Source: Tetrahymena thermophila SB210 (taxonomy: Eukaryota; Ciliophora; Oligohymenophorea; Hymenostomatida; Tetrahymenidae). From it: DNA of 64,000 nt. Shown here one piece after another: positions 11,946-24,247 of the stretch (its first letter is position 1; each line of letters begins with the position of its first letter). The position numbers and the translations under genes are program-made. The DNA is taken from assembly GCF_000189635.1 (NCBI RefSeq), contig NW_002476146.1:1-64000 (forward strand). The letters run 5' to 3'. Below the pieces are notes generated by a model. It ran no database searches and was not told the origin of the DNA. It was given only the letters and a program-made list of their open reading frames with translations.

Positions 11946-12909
11946 TTCTGTTAAAACTATTTTAGGTTATTCTAAATTTTATATAACTTTAAATAGCTAA
12001 AAAATATTCTATTTTTATTTGGTAAGTCCCTATTTCTAAATTTGGTCTCAACTACTTTAGAATTTCCTATATAATTTTAGAGAAGAAAAGTAGTTATTTC
12101 CTTTCTATTATTATGTACTCTTTGATTGTATTTTATATTTTAATAAAGTGGAATTTATTAATAAAGAATATAAGCTTTTACAGAATTAAATTTTCTTACT
12201 TCAAAATTTGTAAATAAATGGCTGTAGAAAAATACTTTTTTTTTAAGTTAATATTAATTGACTTAACAAGCTCTAATTTTATTTACATATGATATTCAAT
12301 TATAATTATAGTTTTTACCAATAAAAGTATATGAAATAAATAATTCAGGTTGATAATTTAATATATATTAAGAATTCTTTGATTTATGAAGATGCAGTAT
12401 AAAATTAAAAATCTTTTCTTTAACTGTATTGTATTTGAGCCATCAATTCAATAATTAACTATATTCAAAAATTGAGAAAAGATTTGATGCTATTTAGATT
12501 ACACTTCTTAAAAAATCTATTTTTAATCTTTGTAGACATTTCAGATAGATTTAATTTTATTTACATGATAGATTTATTTTATGAAATTCATAAACAAATA
12601 AAAAATATTTGCCAACTACTTTTTTTTTGAAATTTATTTTTTAAAGTCAAATACATTTTTCATCATTTAATCACAATGTAAATTAAACTGAAAAGCGAAA
12701 TTCTTCTTAAAATTTATTTATGAGAAGAACTAATTCGAATTAATTTCGAGACTAGAATAAATTTAATTTTTCTATTTCATAAAACCACAAATCTAAAAGT
12801 GGTAAATATTAAAAGTGGCCTATTGATAAAAAAAGGATGCCATCTTTAACAAATATAAAATAAATATTATTATTTTTTATATATAAATATTTTAGTAAAA
12901 TAAAAATAC
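11946..12909. other. Intergenic, upstream of the pseudokinase gene
   Basis: These 964 bp of A+T-rich DNA separate two minus-strand genes. The pseudokinase frame stays open for some codons upstream of ATG 11945, but with no better start and falling G+C. I see no other gene or ordered element here. Confidence 0.5.
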
Positions 12910-15436
12910 TCATTAAGTGTAATAAACTTTAGCCAAATCTACAACTTCTTAAATATTCTTGAACTAATTTCTATTAACCATAAGAGATCTAGCAAACTTT
13001 ATAGCTGCTATTTCGCATTTAGAACGAACATCAAGATCTGATATGGAATCTAAATCTTCTACGTGTGCTATTCCAATGATTCTTCTGATCATCTTTGCAG
13101 CAGCAAATCCTAGTGTGTCTTAGAAAATATTTTTTAAGTATTTTATTTAAATTGCTATCTTGATGTTATTATTTTTGTTAATTAAGTTTGGAGGGAAATC
13201 ACCACCATTTTAAACATTTGATTTGGTATTCCAGATATTTAAGAACTCTTCTTCGTATTAAGTATAGAAACTAACTGTAGTATCTAAAAGCCATTGAGAG
13301 TATTCTGAAATTTAATTTACTTCATTTTCATGTTATTTTTAACTAAAGAAATTCAAGAATAGATTAGCAACAAAAGCGCCAGTGTCGAATCCTATTGGAC
13401 CATAAAAAGCAAATTCAGGGTCAATAACTCTAGTTTCATTCTCTGTGACCATTATACTTCCTGTATGTAGATCACCGTGAATAAGAGCTTCCTTAGATGT
13501 TATAAATTTATGACGAAGCTCAGAAATAGCTACTATTAATTCATCATCTGCAATTTTTATAGTTTTAACTATATCGTCTAATTGAGGTGTTGTCCATTTG
13601 TTATAGTGAGAGTCTACATAAGGATCTGAGAAGATAACTTATTCTGTCAAAGCACACAATTCTGTATTTTCACTCCAAAAACTAACCTTTTCACGATAAG
13701 TTTTGTTATCTAAATGTAATGGGCTACTGTAAAAATGTGTTTTAGCAGAGAACATAGCTATATCTTTTGCTAATTTTGGATATTTTATGCGTTGAATTAA
13801 ACCTTTTCTAAGAATAATATAAGGAGGAGCTAAATATTCCATAACTATTAAGGAGTTATCTTTGTCGAAAAAGAGAGGCTTTGGAATCAATTCAGGAGCT
13901 ACTTAGTTATGGAATTTTAGTGCTTCGTATTCAAAGAAAGCTCTATTGAGAGGAAAAGGCCAAGTAGGTCCTACACAACGAACATAAGGTAAAGCTTGCT
14001 TGACTATTACTTGCTTAAGATCAGTAGAAACAATAAAAACTAAATTCAAGTTTCCATCTCCAATTTCAGAAACCTAAAGAGAACTCTCTTCAGCTTATGA
14101 AAATACATTATATTTGTTAATTAGGTTACTTTTTAAAGATTATGCATCCATCTATTTCCAATTTCCTTAACTTCTATCACACTCATATTCGCCACCCTCA
14201 TGGAAAATACGTTTGATGAGAGAGCTTGGAGTTACATCAAATGATGGATTCCAAACTTCAATTTCTGTAGGGGCAATTTAAACTCCCATCACATGAGTTA
14301 GTTCATTCTTAGGGCGCTATTCAATATGGATATCTGCTCCACATAAAGTATTTTCATCAATAGTTTGGGTGGGAAGGGCAACATAGAAATTAACATCATG
14401 GTGCTTTGCTAAAACTGCAAAAGTGTATGTTCCTAAAATAAAAGAAATTATTAATACGTTTTTAATTAAATATAAAATAAGTGTTTTTTATAATTAAACA
14501 GAAGCAATAAATAAATATCTTTTTGTCTCTTTTTAAATTTGTTTAGTAATTCATTTTACTTTGTATAAAATCAAGGTTATAAAAACTGTTGTATTTATAA
14601 AAATAATTTTCAATTTTACCTATCTTATTAGCAGTATCTCCATTTTTAGCTACTCTGTCAGCTCCTGCAACAACAAAATCGATGTTACCTTATTGCATCA
14701 AAAAACCTGCCATGCTGTCTGTAATTAAAGTTGCTGGAAGTTTATCTAAAACAGCTTCAGATGCTGTTAAACGAGCTCCTTGGTTATAAGGTCTAGTCTC
14801 AGCTATGTAAAGCCTCTCTAAACGCCCACGTCTATGTAACTCTCTAACAATACCTAATGCTGTACCATCACCAGGAGTAGCAAGCTTACCAGTATTGCAA
14901 ATGGTTAAAACTTTTAGCTTTGCATTTTAACCTGCTTATTCAGGGTGCTTTTCTTCAAAGTCTTTGATTATAGCATCAACTCCAAGAATAGACATTTGTC
15001 TACATGCATCGATGTATTGCTAATTGAAAGAGTCTATCAACTAAAATAATTGTTACTTTAATTATTACAATTATGAAATTTCTTCAACACTTTGCTGTAA
15101 GCTGAAATCTATGACAGTTTACCTTACTCTTTCTGTATCGTTCTACAAATTGACTGCAGTTGGGCGAGAAGTACGGAGATACTCAACTGCTTATAAAACA
15201 TATTTTCTTAGCTCTTCGACACTCTTGAAGTCTCTATTAAATAGTTCGTTACGTAAACCCTAAGTAGCAACTACAGCAATCAGAGGAGCACCACGAACAT
15301 TCATATCTTTAATAACCTTCCAAGCATCTTCGATTGTGTTAATACGGATCTCTTCAATTGTTAAAGGTAATTTAAGCTAATCAAGAACATAAAAGTGGTC
15401 ATCTACCTCTCTTCTAAATGTTTGGAATTTTTCCAT
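12910..15436 (-). CDS. MTNAK: Fused methylthioribose-1-phosphate isomerase (MtnA) and methylthioribose kinase (MtnK)
   Basis: Two exons (14620-15436 and 12910-14432) around a 187-bp intron encode 779 residues. The N-terminal part (about 1-350) is the MtnA isomerase of the eIF2B-alpha-related fold: 'NVRGAPLI', '[10 protein letters not shown]' with the catalytic Cys (C180), '[14 protein letters not shown]', and '[16 protein letters not shown]' with the catalytic Asp (D260). The C-terminal part (about 390-779) is MtnK, an aminoglycoside-kinase-fold enzyme: '[13 protein letters not shown]' phosphate loop, '[11 protein letters not shown]' (catalytic D593) and '[17 protein letters not shown]' for metal binding. 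MtnK phosphorylates 5-methylthioribose and MtnA isomerises the product to the ribulose phosphate, so the fusion joins two consecutive steps of methionine salvage in the cytosol. The intron falls inside the MtnA domain. Catalytic residues of both halves are intact. Symbol from my recollection that Tetrahymena has such a fusion. Confidence 0.95.
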
Positions 15437-16399
15437 TTTTAAAAATTTAAACCTATTGATAATATATTTTGATGTGATGATTCTTTTTAATATAAATCAG
15501 AAAAGGAATTAGCAATTATTTATTTATTTAGAAATAAATTATAAATCCAAAAATTAATTGATTGATTTATAGCTTGGTAGAGGTAACTTGGTATTTAATA
15601 ATTAATTTAATATATTTGCAAAGATATTTGTTTATTTTGTTTGGCATATTTTTTATTTTCCTAATTTTTTTGAAAATCCTAAATAATAAGAAGAAGTATT
15701 ATTAAAAAGAATATCTAAAGAATTTTTAAAGAAATATCATGGAAAAATTATGTTTTTAGTTTATCTATGGATTTTAGATAAGTCAAATTTATTTATTATT
15801 TTTAAAGAACAAATTTCGTCAAAAATAATAAATTGTGACAGAAATTTTGTTTTCTTTGTTAAATGCACGCAGTAAAATAATAAGTTTAATCTTTTATTAT
15901 AATTTTAATTAAAAATAATCATTTTATAAAAGTAAAAGATTTAAATTAAAATATCTGTTTTTAACTTTTATAAATATATATATCAATTTAACTTCTTAAT
16001 AAAACAAAATTTGATATTATTTAAAATTACAACTAAAATTTTAAATAATATTTAAAGAGTTTTTCAATTAGTGTTAGATTAAAATAGTTTTTCTCTTAAC
16101 ATAATAATTAAAGAGAGAAAAATAATAAATAAATTCTAGCTTTAAATTTATTATATATATCAATATATTAACTGTTTAAACTGAAAAACATTAATTTTTG
16201 TAAATCTTTTATTGAAATTAATTGTATAACTATGGTATAAAATAAATTAAATTAAATTTGTTTGTTGATATTTACTATTATAAGTTTGAATTGTTATTTT
16301 GTTGAATAAGAATTTAATTTTATATTTTTTTAATGAATGAATAGTCGTTATGTTAATTCTATAAAACTAAATTAAAAGAATTTATTATTTTATTCAATC
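15437..16399. other. Intergenic
   Basis: This is 963 bp of A+T-rich DNA upstream of the MtnA-MtnK gene and downstream of the protein kinase gene, both on the minus strand. It contains only short homopolymer and AT-alternating runs. No supported gene or RNA. Confidence 0.6.
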
Positions 16400-18799
16400 T
16401 CATAACTGTTATTGAAGTATTTCGTTTATTTTCTCAGTAACATAAGAAGGGTGAGGACGATTTTCATAAGAAGTGCATTTTTCAATTAGCTTAATTATTT
16501 CGGGATTTATATGTTGCGTTTCTTGCTATGATACTTAGCTTTAATAATGAAGCCATAGGCTTTGCTTATTCTCAAGCGCTTTTCTTACATCTTATAGATT
16601 TTTAATACCCTTCCATGGTTCATTTCCAGTTATCATTTCAAAAAGAAGACACCCAAAGCTCCATACATCAGTAGTGGGTGTTAATCTTTCCATATCAAAG
16701 TGCTCAAGAGGGCAATATCGAGGTGTAAAACCAAGTATATTTGTATCATGCGTGTATGGTTTGTTGTTAAACTTAGAAGTACCAAAATCAATAATTTTAA
16801 TGTTTTAATTTGAGTCTAACAATATATTTTAAGGCTTCAAATCTGAATGGATAATATTATTATTGTATAATGTTTCTATGCCTTCAGCAATTTATAATGA
16901 TAACTCAATACATTTTTTTATGTAATTAGGTTTTGTTCTTGTTGAATTTATGAATTTTTTTAAGTCACATGTTATAAATCTATTTTTATCGTAAGTTCCT
17001 ATTAATTCCATAAATATTGCAAATATAAATTGGTCTCTTCCTGACATTTCATTACGACGAATATCAAATGAGATACCAAACAAACGAATAAATTATTAGT
17101 TACTAAAAGTGTTGACTTTAAGCAAAATTTTAATTTCGTTAAAAATACCTTCTAGAGTTTCTGCCATTATTGAAGAACACTCATCTAAATCATATTCGAA
17201 TACCTTTTATGCCATCTCTTTTTCACCAACTTTCGACTTAAAAACAGCACAAAATCCTCCTTTTCCCAACCGTTGAGAATGGTCAAATTTAATTAAGTGA
17301 GGAGGATAAAATCTAATCGGTGGTTACAGCTGATATTAAATTCCCTTTTAGCTGTTATTGTAAGTGGTAGATTCTCTAATACTTTCAATATGTTGCTTCA
17401 TATTTTTGAATTGATTTTCTATTTCTTCAACTTAGCTTTCAAAAGAGTTGGCTCTTGAATTCTTCATCAATCTTTCACACAAAGCGTCAAATTACATGTA
17501 TAATTCATCATACTATAAGTTAATATTTTGAATAAGAATACCTTATAGTTCTTATTTATCTACAAAAGGGTTTTAATTCATTTTTTCTTATTCCATTCTT
17601 TTTATTTTATTTAAAAGATCTTATTTTTCTTGCCTAAGCTACTAAATATCCTCTTTAAATCTTTAAATGTTCTTGATATAACTGTCTTATTGTATTTCCT
17701 TTTCAATTATTAAATTTGTATAGTTCTGTAGTAATTTAGAATCATTGTTTTCACTCTTATCTTATTAAACCATAGGATCGATACTACTCTTAGTCTTTTT
17801 TGACCCAGTTCTTAACAAAAATTTTCTATTTTAGTTTTAAAAGAAATAATTCTAATTTGGAGGTTATTATTATGATTGAGATTAAGTCTGAGTAGAAAAC
17901 GGGACCTTTATTTTAGGTTAAAATGGGGATGAAGCAATATTATTTAATATAATGTTTTCTGAAATATAGCTCGTTTTTTTGGCAATATTGTCTTGAGGTA
18001 AATTATCTTTTTCTTCAAATATTGGTTAAAGTTATCTTGCTGTCATTATATTTTTTGAAGAAATCTTTTTATTTAATTCTGGAGTTTCTGGATTTCCCGA
18101 AGACAAAGAAGAAAATTGCATAAGTTAAATCTATGATAATTCGCTTAGTTGTTCATTATCTTATAAATAATATTGTGATGCGCTTGTGCTAAAATTAATA
18201 TTCTTTGTTGAAGAGTTATTCAAATTCATATTCTATTTAGATGATGGTCTCACAGATAACAATTGATAAGAAGATGTTGGTGAAATTTATGTATTTTAAT
18301 TTTATTGAAGCTATTGGTATTATAGTGGTGTCAGAACTGGTATCCTATCCTATCTTTGAGAAAGAGCCTAGTTGGGCATATTTATGAAATTGCTATTTAA
18401 AAAATTTAATTTTGGAATCTATTGAGAATTGTATTCACTTAACTTTCTTTACTTTGACCCACTTTAAAGGTTCCTATTAAGCTAGGCACTCTTCATAGAA
18501 TGTTTAAATCTTTTATTAGGAAATTATTCAAATCCGCTATTGTTAAACTAGCCTTTGCTACTATTCATATTTTATGAAAATAACTAAAGAGAAGTTTTTA
18601 ATAAACTATCTTGCGAAGTTTTTATTCTCCGATGCTCTAACATTGGTGAAAGACTTCTTGGGTTTCTGGCTACCTTTTAATCACTATCTTAAAGCTTAGG
18701 AAGGACAATGGCAGGCTTATTCTTTTCAGGAAAGTTGTATCCACTGGCTTAAATTATAAGTTTTGGTTAATTTAATTTAGATTTTTGAATTGCACTCAT
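16400..18799 (-). CDS. Ser/Thr protein kinase with long Gln-rich N-terminus
   Basis: Single exon, 799 residues. The catalytic domain occupies about residues 510-795 and has the key elements: Gly-rich loop 'LGKGGFCAVF', ATP-binding Lys in 'AQKVFEYD' (K532), 'HSDLKPQN' with catalytic D653, 'DFGTSK' with D671, the 'TPRYCPLE' activation/APE-like segment, and 'TDVWSFGCLLFEM'. It should therefore be active. The N-terminal 500 residues are low in complexity, rich in Gln, Ser and Asn, followed by a predicted coiled coil at about 390-500 (for example 'LRQEKQDLLNKIKRMEQEK'). Such tails are common in ciliate kinases and give no clear substrate. The domain resembles NEK/ULK-like ciliate expansions, but I cannot assign a family. 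Start chosen at the first in-frame ATG in AAAATG context after an A+T-rich region. Confidence 0.9.
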
Positions 18800-20641
18800 T
18801 TTTAAAGTGTTATTCCGAATAGGTATGAACAATATTCACTTAAATTAAATTTTTTTTACCTACTCTATTATCTATTTGGTATAGACAAAATTTTTGTTTT
18901 TAATTAATATTTAAAAACTTGATAAAAGCTAAATACGAGTTAATCCGTCCATATAAACAAACATTAAATCTCCAAATACATTAATAAACAAAAAATTTTG
19001 ATTATTATTTGGTATTCATCACCACCAATCATCAAAAATTGATAATAAAAAAATATATATGATATGATATCTATTTGCAATTATCATTTTGAGTGAGTTT
19101 TTATTTAAACTTAAAAAATATTTATAAAACAACTTGAAATGACTTGTAATTATTTAAAATGTTGTGGATTTTATACAACTATTATAAACACTAAAAAGTT
19201 GATACTTTAAATAAGTTAAATTTGAAATATATCAAAAAAAAAGTGAAAAAAAAAAAAATTTCTATTTAAAAAAAGTCTAATAATACTTCTACCTTTAAAT
19301 AAATTAAAAAAATTAATTTTTTGATAAATTAAAAATGTGTTTTTTCTATTTTTTTATAATTATCATTTAAATAAATAAATTATTCTTTAGAGTGTTTGAC
19401 ATATTTGAAAGTTAATTTATTTTTAAAAATATTAACTAACTTATTAAAAAATTTATTTGTCTATACTATTAATATTAAACTCAAATTTTTTTAGAAAATT
19501 CAATTTAATTGTTGATTTTTATTTTTCTTTTAAATTATTATTAGATTTTTATTTAATTTTAATTATTTTTTCTAATAAAATATTCTATTTTTAAAATATT
19601 TAATTTATTGAAGATACTATTGAGAATCATTAGAAATAGATCTCCAAATTACAATTTGAAGAATAGCCTTTAAAAAATTTAAGATATTTATATCATAATT
19701 ATTTTGAAAATGTTACCATTTATTGCAATTTTTGAGTTAAAAAATTTCTGTAATTTAAAAAAAAATGTGAATAAACTATTATAGAAATTATTTAATCAAT
19801 ATAATATCTTATAATATATTTTAAATATAAAGATCTTAGAAACCTACAAACATACACTTTAATAGGCCATATTTACTAACAAAAGATATTTATATTTGAT
19901 CCATTAAAGAAAAAATAAGTTGTGATTACAATATTTTTATTTCAAATTTTACTTCAATAAAAAATGATTTAAAAACATAAAATATTTATTTAATTTGATT
20001 GTCCCTCTTTATATCTACTTGTGAAGCTCTATTACTTCAAAAAAAAATAAATTTAGATTACTATTTTGATATTTAATTTTAAGCTCTTAAATTAAGCAGT
20101 ATGTAGTATGTGTGAATGAAAAGATAAACTCAAATAAAAGGTTAAATATATATTAATAATTTTTTTTACTTTATTTTTTATTTATATTTTTAATTTAAAT
20201 TAATATTATAAAATTATTTTTATTAATAAATTTTAAGATTTAAAAATACTTTATCATTATAAAAATAATATTCTAATTTTGTTTTTTATTTTATAAATTA
20301 AAATTTTGGTTTATCTACTAATTGGTTGTTATATTATTATCTATTCTATTAATTATTTTTTGTACAAAAAGTCTTAAGAATAGATAAAAATATTTACTTG
20401 AAAAATCTATAAATAGTAAAATATTACTTTTTTTGTTTATTAATTTATTTGTTGTAGTTGCATAGTTTATTACTTAATTTAAAATAGATAATCATTTTTT
20501 TCTGATCATTAGAAATTAAAAATACATTATTTTTAATGTAATAGACTACTTCTAAGATTTTCTTTAAAAAAGATATTCTGTTTTCTATCTTTTTTCAATA
20601 ATTTAATTTTATTCATTTTAAATCACAAAATATTTTTAAAA
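18800..20641. other. Long intergenic region between divergent genes
   Basis: These 1.84 kb contain no frame of coding composition on either strand. A+T content exceeds 85 percent over long parts. The region carries the promoters of the kinase gene (-) and the LRR gene (+). Nothing further recognised. Confidence 0.6.
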
Positions 20642-22233
20642 ATGACCGAAATTTAGCAGGTAAAAGCTTGATAAATTTAGATTAAATTGATTTAATTTTT
20701 AGATTATATTAGAAATCTCATCTTTTGAGGATATCCATAAGATATAAAATGATAAACCTTCATCTTTATCAGTTTATTTTGAGTAAAATTATATTGAAAT
20801 AATATGATCTTAAAAATGTGTTAAGTACTCAATATTTAGGGCCTGAAAAGGTAACTGAGTTAAGCGGATTGATATAAGAATAAACATAGCTGAAAGATTT
20901 GACTTTAATTTTGAAGTAATTAAATATTTATTTACTTTTTTTATTTATTTATCTATCATTTTTAGTTATAATTAAATGGAAGACATAGGTGCAATTAAAT
21001 TAGGGTAAAGTCTATCAAATTTAAAGGAACTACAAAATTTAAATTTACAACTAAGGTAAAAGTTAATATAAAGAAAATTAAAGATTTAAAGAAATAACTA
21101 ATGTTTATAATTTAGAGGAAACCATATAGGAAATTAAGGAGCTATAGGTTTATCTGAAGGATTCAGTGAGTTGAAAAATCTTTAAAAATTAAATTTGAAT
21201 ATTGTGTAAACATCATTCATTCATTACATATAAAATTCTTTGCTAAATTAAATCTTTTAAAAATGCAGATAAAATGAAATTTAATAGGAGCAGTATTTTT
21301 GTTTGCTTTCAAGCTTATCAAAAATGATGAGATTAACAGAAATCAAAATTGTTTTATAGTATGCATTATAAGGTTTACATTCTTTAATTTAATCAATTTA
21401 ATAAAAGAGAAATCAAAAGTGAAGGATGCAAAATTTTGTGCGAAGCTTTATAAAAGTGTAATCTTTTATAATCTCTTAATTTTGATCTTGTGTAAGCTCT
21501 TTGACAATAATTTTACTTTAATTTCATTATCATTTTGAAAAAAGATTTAATGGAATCGATTAAACTGGAGCTGCTTATATCGGATAAATGTTGACTCAGC
21601 TGCACTAACTGAAAAAAATTCAACTAAATTTGTTGTAATTATTATAAATAAATTAAATTTCAGCTTTTGTTTGCAATAGAAGAGATTTAATTTCCAAATT
21701 TTGTTAATAAAATTTGATTCTCAAATAGAAAGCAAAATTATTGCTAACATTACTTTATATTATGCTTCTTCCAATCACAATTATTTTCAAACTACTTTAA
21801 CATAATAAAATAGCTTCAATCCAATAGCTAAGCAAGGTATGGAGCATATATTTGCTGGCTTGTCTGAATGCAAAGATTTAGAATATTTGTATTTGAATTT
21901 GTGGTAATTAGTTTATTTAACTCTATATTAATAATAATAAAATAAATTTTTAGTAACACTGGGGAAAAAGGAGAGGAAGGTGGAATAATTCTAGCAAAAT
22001 ATATAAATTTGTTTAGCAAATTAAAAATTTTATTTCTCTTAATATCGTAAAATTTTTTCTATTTTGATTGTTTTTTATTATTTTATTTAATTTTTAGAAG
22101 TTCTTTCATAAGAGACAAAGGCTATGAGGCACTCTAAGGGGCTATTTTAAATTTGAAATGTTTAAATAAATTGTATCTAGCTTTAGAGTAAATTTATTCA
22201 CTTATTTAACTCTTTAAGAATATAATTTCTTGA
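20642..22233 (+). CDS. Leucine-rich-repeat protein, about one repeat per exon
   Basis: About eight small exons, each encoding roughly one repeat of the ribonuclease-inhibitor-like pattern ('NYNQMEDIGAIKLGQSLSNL', 'RGNHIGNQGAIGLSEGFSEL', 'FNGIDQTGAAYIGQMLTQL', 'NTGEKGEEGGIILAKYINLF'). Each exon ends in the phase-2 position after the L-x-L strand and the next completes the codon, so repeats line up with exons. Donors are GTA..., acceptors TTTTAG. Proposed introns lie near 20660-20715, 20912-20963, 21055-21113, 21205-21266, 21359-21545, 21632-21812, 21902-21942 and 22052-22098. The first exon (20642-20659, six codons) is less certain; ATG 20749 is an alternative start in the same frame. LRR proteins are binding scaffolds, and no partner or other domain is visible. 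The stop TGA is at 22231. The last repeats are somewhat degenerate. Confidence 0.65.
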
Positions 22234-22863
22234 TAAAATATAGCAATAACCAAATAAATTAAAACAAAAAGAACAGCATTTTAAGTATATTCAAAAGAAA
22301 AAGCACAAAGTTAATAAAATTTGATGTATATATTTGATTCATAAATTATATAAAATATGTGTTTGCTTTTTGTTTGCTTGTTTAGTGTAAGACTTGTTTG
22401 ATAAATGTAGTGCACTTATTAAAAACAACCTAATTTTATTTATTTATTTTTAACAAAATACTGTTCTGCCTCTTCAGTATTTTGATAGAAATTTTCTTTA
22501 TTAGAAAGATTCAATTTTGAGAATTGTATTTTATTTTAATTTGTAAAAATTTTAGGTGAAATAATCTATTTATTTACTATTTAAAATTAGTAATCTATAC
22601 TATTTTTAATAAGGATATATTTTAATTAAAAAACTTCATACAATAACTTACCTTTAATTTCTGATAAGTGTATTACTAATTTTTTTTGATGTGGATATAG
22701 ATAAATCATCTTCAAAATAACACTTTTTATTGTGCAAATAAATGTATATATTTTTAAGTAAGTGTATTATTAAAACAAAAATAATTAGTATATAAACATT
22801 TAATTTTTGAATTTAATAAAAAATAAGATTTTCAAAACATTCAAATAAAATAAATACATAAAA
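22234..22863. other. Intergenic
   Basis: A 630-bp A+T-rich spacer between two plus-strand genes. It must contain the 3' end of the LRR gene and the promoter of the next gene. No ordered element seen. Confidence 0.6.
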
Positions 22864-24247
22864 ATGAAAATTGAAAACTAATTTAAGTTATTTGACCTTG
22901 TTAAATTTAATGAGCTTAAGTCTTCTCTTCCTGAAGCGAAGTTAAGCTATTGTGAAAAACATAACAAAAGAATTTCTATAGTCAGTTTCTAAACAAACGA
23001 AAGTTAATCTCTGGAACTAAAACTTTGCTGCTAAGATTGTGACTTTGATGCTAAAAAATCGTACAATTTAAAAAAATATTTATCGAAATTGCTCGATGAA
23101 AGTGTTCAAGTAAATAAACTTCATAAAGAAGATCAATAGATAATATAAAAAGCTGAATAGCTTTAATCATAACTTACTAAAATGATGAATGACATAGATG
23201 AGGCAATGAACCATTTAATTTAATTGAAATAAAAAGCTTACAATTTAGCTTCTATAACTGAGAAAAAATTGTAATTAGCCAGCGCACCTCTAAAAAATAC
23301 TTTATAAAATATTGAAAAAATTATAAATGAAAATTTTAATTTTCAAGAGTTATCTTAAAGTATTTCTCTATTAAACGAGAGATTTGTTTTTGATATAAGA
23401 TCTTAAACAATTTAAACAAAATAAGTATGTGAGTTTTTAAATATTCAAGAACTTAGATCAATGTTCGAAACATGTAGGAATCAAGTCGAACTAATTAACT
23501 CTTTGGAATCTAAGTCAATAGGTATTCTTTATGTTTAATAATTTACTTTTTTTTAGAAATATATTTTTAAAGATTAAAAAGTCTTTTAAACAACTTTTGT
23601 TGTTACAGATAGAAACTAAATAGAAATTTATTTTTCTGATTTATAAAAATTAATTAAAGTTTTTTTTTACTGTTTTAAAAACTTTTATAAATGTTATTTA
23701 CATATTAAAGGTTAATTTTATAAATTAAAAAGTTTATTCAAATAAATTACTCAAAGAAATTAGTACAAAATCATCTATTAGTACTGTCTAATCTTTAGAA
23801 GATCTTACCGTTGAGAGCATGACTACTAGCTGGGAAGCTGCAAACTCATTTCAACCTGTTAAGTAATTTGATGTAATTATCTTTATTAAATAATGTAAAT
23901 AAAGCTAAATTTAATTTTATTAATAGGAAATTTGGAGGTGGGGGGAGCAGGAGTCTCTGTAACATTGTGTGGAAAAATCTCTTGTTGTAGGTTGCGTAAG
24001 ATTTTCTTTTATTGCTTACATGGAATTAAAATTTAAATAACTAAAAATAGCTGAAAGAATTTAATCTGAAAAGACAATACTTAGAAAATCACATCCCATC
24101 TTAGAAATTGCTTGTAATTTATTTAATTCACATAAAGTAACCTAAAAATTATTATTTAAATATTAGTGTCATAGATGTTCTATTATTTATGAAAGGATTA
24201 AACAATCAATCAAACATTCTCTCTAAAGCAATTAAAAAAACCAATGA
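22864..24247 (+). CDS. Zinc-finger/coiled-coil protein with degenerate WD40-like C-terminus, possible pseudogene
   Basis: The 5' part is clean: exon 22864-23658, then a 52-bp intron, then exon 23711 onward. Residues 28-75 hold a B-box-like Cys/His cluster ('YCEKH' and 'LCCQDCDFD'), followed by a long coiled coil (about 90-190, 'KMMNDIDEAMNHLIQLKQKA'). The second exon ('NFINQKVYSNKLLKEIS', 'SWEAANSFQPVK') leads towards WD40-like sequence. A further intron is likely at 23863-23936. After it one frame gives 'KFGGGGSRSLCNIVWKN', but the continuation of the repeat ('VGCVRFSFIAYMELKF', 'AERIQSEKTILRKSHP', 'LEIACNLFNSHKV') lies in another frame, and a third frame may follow. No intron fits between them. 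Either the 3' part is decayed by a frameshift or there is a sequence error. End at TGA 24245 follows the longest repeat-like frame. The N-terminal half is much more certain than the end. Confidence 0.5.

Noticed and set aside
21299..21538. Plus-strand 79-codon frame in the LRR gene
   Set aside because: It covers one LRR exon in the wrong frame and then an intron of about 187 nt.
23522..23556. Possible 35-nt intron in the zinc-finger gene
   Set aside because: Too short for this genome and its removal breaks the frame, whereas reading through keeps it into 'KDQKVFQTTFVVTDRNQIE'.
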